A stretch of DNA of 64,000 nucleotides from the NCBI GenBank assembly GCA_950022655.1, contig OX465579.1, positions 48,401,950 to 48,465,949 of the forward strand, read 5' to 3'. The notes under the pieces were generated by a model. It was not told the DNA's origin and ran no database searches. It saw only the letters and a program-made list of their open reading frames with translations. Numbering within the stretch: position 1 is the stretch's first letter; the number at the start of each line of letters is the position of its first letter. The DNA is from Alentia gelatinosa (Eukaryota > Annelida > Polychaeta > Phyllodocida > Polynoidae). Positions 61,350-64,000 of this stretch are shown one piece after another. The position numbers and the translations under genes are program-made.

Positions 61350-63190
61350 CTGCGCAGAGAGAAAACCCCATCAATTGAAACCCACGCTGGATAACATAGG
61401 GATGCAAGTCATGGTTTTAAAAAACCCGGATAACATAGAGGTAAAATGACTGGACAGTATCGGTATTTATAGTAGAATAATATTCAATGTTGTGCGATTA
61501 TAAATATATAAACTAGCTCAGAAACCCACTCGCTTCCAGAAAATCATAAAGTCGGCCTAACGGCACCTTTCAGAGTGACCCATCGGCTACTCCTTGTGAC
61601 CTGATGCCGCCAGAGCTGGGTCAAGTTGGGGTATGGCTGGGTGCGGCCTACTTGTAGCTATTGCGGGATTTTGATCATTATATATAAAAAAACATTTATG
61701 TATATTTGTAATTTTTCCGAATATTCTATGAGAAGATTTCACAAAACCAACAAACACCAGCATAAGTTTATAATTGTGTGGTATTTATTCTATAATGATA
61801 CTTTATGGTTGTTACAAATTTCAATTTTTCGACACAACGTTTCGGCACAATATGGCCTTCATCAGGTATCCGAATACTTTCGCCCGTGTAAAGTATATAG
61901 TTCACAGATCATCCAAAGCAAACACGTGGGGGAGTAGTATCTGGCGCACGCACCGCCTACGATTGGAAACTCGAAGGCTGTTGGCATTTGCTTCGAGGTG
62001 ACTTCCATTACATTTCCGCGCGCTAAAGGTCAGAGCGGTATAGGCCATCAAGTGCGCCAATCAGCGCTCATAGTGAAGGCCCGCCATTGAGTACCTGCGA
62101 TTTGTAGGTATGCCTGATATCAGACCCGCCAGGCTGGTTATCGGGCTAGAGCGTCATATCAGGGAGAAGGGACGGTCAATATGATAGCCCAGTAACGCTC
62201 CGATTTTAGTAGAAAATCGCCTAAATGGGAACATCATGAGAACACCGCGATTTTAGACTTACTGGAAACTGGTACGTATTACCAGTTGATAACGTAATGG
62301 AGTAACCGGATTTCTTATAAAAGCATAACAGAAATATTTTGTCTATATCATTTCGGGAATACGTCTTTGCATTATTTCATCAACTTACCCCAGAATGCTT
62401 GGCTAAGGCTGCACTGGCTCATGTAGTCGTTGCGGTCAATCACATATGGAGAAAGGACTTTCTTGAATTCGTCAAGTGTAAGTAGAGTCTTTTTATGACC
62501 TCCAATGCATATATCCTGTAACAAGGCAAACCCAAAAAAAAGCTCGACATGAAGTTGCCTTTGATGTTCACATGTCAAATTAGTAATCCTGTAAAGCAAC
62601 TCGAAAATATAAATTAAGTATATTTTTTATAGTTCTTGCACCCTCAAACGATAGATATAATGTTCTTGTTTGATATTTCAATTGTAAAATTAATCAGATT
62701 TATATATTGTCCTTATACAGAGTAATTTTTGGAGTGTATCAACTGGAATCCCTAGAAAATCGGCCAAAAATTAGCTGGCGATTCAAGAACTTCAGTATAA
62801 AACAAGGAAAAAACTAACCTTATTGATGTAAATTGCTTGAGATTTTGTTTTTGTTTTGATGAGTTTCTTTTGTTCGTTTTAATTGTATTTTTTTAATGCC
62901 TAACAATTTTGCCTTAAACAATCTCGATGGTGGGAAAAACAATAACGGAATTATATGAGAGTGAAATTCGCCAAAGTCATTGTCCTTTCTTTTACTGTGC
63001 CAATTTATCAGAGTTCATTACCTGTTGCACGTATCTGGTTTTGACCCAAAATTGAGCTTTCTTGTCCTGCCAGAGCTCAAAGCGGAGATCGGCTGCATAG
63101 GGGGGCCATAAACCATCGAAAGCGTCGAGCCCTTCCAACAAGGGGGTGAGTGTTGAATCATGACAGGAGAACAGGCACATACATAGCGGG
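61297..63190 (-). CDS. ACP6: Histidine acid phosphatase, ACP6-like (lysophosphatidic acid phosphatase type 6), last three coding exons
   Basis: Histidine acid phosphatases of this subgroup hydrolyse phosphomonoesters. ACP6 is known for removing the phosphate of lysophosphatidic acid, in mitochondria in vertebrates. The window holds the C-terminal 115 residues or so of a family usually a little over 400 long. Exons are 63022-63190, 62389-62515 and 61297-61349, joined in phases 0 and 1. The first has the C-terminal catalytic signature (SCHDST, with the HD pair) and then FDGLWPPYAADLRFELW, which is typical of ACP6. The second has CIGG...LTLDEFKKVLSP and a C-terminal QCSLSQ. The third supplies an acidic tail ending PVPENM and a stop. 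Upstream exons lie beyond 64000. Orthology to ACP6 rather than a close paralogue is inferred from motifs only. Confidence 0.8.
61574..61668 (+). repeat. Dispersed repeat, copy in the ACP6-like last intron
   Basis: Shares GACCCATC, ATGCCGC and GGTATGGCTGGGTGCGGCC with 63357-63455, about 75 percent over the last 55 bp. Both are in the same orientation. It may be a SINE or other short interspersed element. Confidence 0.5.
61831..61865 (-). ncRNA. Hammerhead ribozyme core, minimal Penelope-type, complete conserved boxes
   Basis: On the minus strand the sequence reads CTGATGA, then AGGCC...GTGCC (stem II, GGC with GCC), then GAAAC, the loop GTTGT, and GTC. All invariant boxes of a type I hammerhead are present: CUGAUGA, GAAA and a GUC cleavage site, with a stem III of two base pairs (A-U, C-G). 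This very short stem III is known from Penelope-like elements, where ribozymes act as dimers. Stem I pairs poorly (C-G, then mismatch), so single-copy activity is doubtful. It lies within the ACP6-like last intron and in its sense direction. Confidence 0.55.
62389..62515 (-). CDS. ACP6: ACP6-like penultimate coding exon
   Basis: The acceptor is GCCTTGTTACAG before 62515 and the donor is GGG|GTAAGT after 62389. The exon is 127 nt: 42 codons plus one base, entering in phase 0 as the previous exon requires. If the donor were skipped, translation would stop five codons on (62372-62374), giving an alternative short end. Confidence 0.8.
63022..63190 (-). CDS. ACP6: ACP6-like exon with the HD catalytic signature
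   Basis: The acceptor is a pyrimidine-rich tract ending CCGTGCAG before 63190. The donor is CAG|GTAATG after 63022. The exon is 169 nt: one base of a split codon plus 56 codons. Key residues are C-H-D-S-T near its start and the WPPYAAD block. Confidence 0.85.
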
Positions 63191-64000
63191 CTGCACGGGA
63201 AAAGACAAACACAAAGTCTCCAATCAGCATTCCCCGGTTCTCACAGCATTCTCTACGACGCAGCTCAAACACGGGTGGCTAAAATGTAATGACCAGCGAT
63301 GCAAGTTACGGTACGATAACATATCCCAGAAATCTAGGGTGAAAAATGGCTGGACAGGACCCATTTCGCCGGTCTGTCGGTGGCGTCTCAATAGTTTCAT
63401 GCCGCTGGGGTTCAGTTAAGGTATGGCCAGGTGCGGCCACCTTGTAGGTATAGCCATGGAGTTCTAATAATTATTCAGAAAGTTCTTGTAATTTCAGGTA
63501 TTTGAATACTTGCATCCCTGGATTAAGAGAGTACTTCAGAGGAGAAAACAAAAGACAGGAAAAAGATATAAGAATATATATGGAGTCAATAATAATGACA
63601 GATTCAGTCGGCATAACTTCTCCACCATCACGACCACAACAAGGACGCCAACGGGCAATTAGAACTACTGGTATCACTGCGCAAAAACAGTACTTGGTCA
63701 AGGTCATACTAATTCAATCAAGGTGTAATCTGTTGTCAAGTTTTATTTGGGTTATACATAGCTATGATATATCTGATTTATAAGTGGTGTTCGTACTGGT
63801 TCGGGTTGTTGACGTGTTGGTCGATGTTGGATTGCACATTGTGGAAAGTTCGTCCCACGGTAAGCCTTAATGAATGAGGCTGGTCTCTGAAAGAGAAAAT
63901 ATCCTTCTAAAGTCGTGTGCTCGCCAATTTCCCCGCCTAATTATCCCAAATTGTTTCAAGGAGAAGCTCCATAGGGTCATTAATTAAGTTGTTTTTTTAT
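63191..64000 (-). other. Intron of the ACP6-like gene (partial)
   Basis: No further exon of the family is recognised up to the window edge. The stretch contains the second dispersed-repeat copy listed at 63357. Confidence 0.55.
63357..63455 (+). repeat. Dispersed repeat, copy in the upstream ACP6-like intron
   Basis: Partner of 61574-61668. Ends GGTATGGCCAGGTGCGGCCA and CTTGTAGGTA. Confidence 0.5.

Noticed and set aside
1..64000. CRISPR arrays, bacterial operons or phage modules
   Set aside because: No spaced direct-repeat array with unique spacers, no runs of adjacent long ORFs and no ribosome-binding-site pattern. The spliced ACP6-like gene and transposon types indicate an animal genome.

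Overview
The window looks like nuclear DNA of a metazoan, most likely a marine invertebrate. It is AT-rich and gene-poor, has spliceosomal introns, and contains simple-sequence tracts, foldback elements, a decayed non-LTR retrotransposon and Penelope-type hammerhead motifs. Frequent TACATGTA and TAGGCCTA words are compatible with a mollusc or another lophotrochozoan, but phylum cannot be fixed from this sequence. No bacterial-style operon, rRNA or tRNA was seen.

Only one host gene is recognised with confidence. At the right edge, on the minus strand, lie the last three coding exons of a histidine acid phosphatase of the ACP6 (lysophosphatidic acid phosphatase type 6) kind: 63022-63190, 62389-62515 and 61297-61349. 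Splice sites and reading phase agree across all three, and the rest of the gene lies beyond position 64000. A few other ORFs (21946-22470, 30764-30979, 46493-46975, 49470-49685, 49788-49973) are described as unassigned and weak.

The rest is mostly intergenic and repeat-derived. From left to right: a degenerate 31-33 bp minisatellite (875-1440); a foldback hairpin (1930-2067); a transposon with terminal inverted repeats (3828-5002) carrying a nested piggyBac-type MITE with TTAA duplications (4285-4663), followed by an inverted partial copy of the same family (5190-5520); a hammerhead-like motif (6802-6841); two foldback hairpins (13194-13360, 13679-13796); a broken CR1/L2-like non-LTR element with endonuclease and reverse transcriptase (22859-25550); a tandem array and a large inverted repeat (25595-26172); a 2.2 kb AT-rich transposon (26549-28746) with near-perfect 28 bp termini and a GTAT duplication; a short hairpin MITE family (28821-28884, 35576-35741); a probable processed retrocopy (33159-33692); and a palindrome-rich repeat in two opposite copies (50112-50415, 56401-56740).

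The least explained item is the 26549-28746 element. Its termini and target duplication are clear, but no transposase is recognisable. Its interior repeats a DNA word that can encode Cys-Pro-Arg-Cys, and one short ORF there reads as a zinc-ribbon-like CPRC...CKKC peptide. The best functional RNA signal is the hammerhead core at 61831-61865, inside an ACP6 intron and in the sense orientation of that gene.
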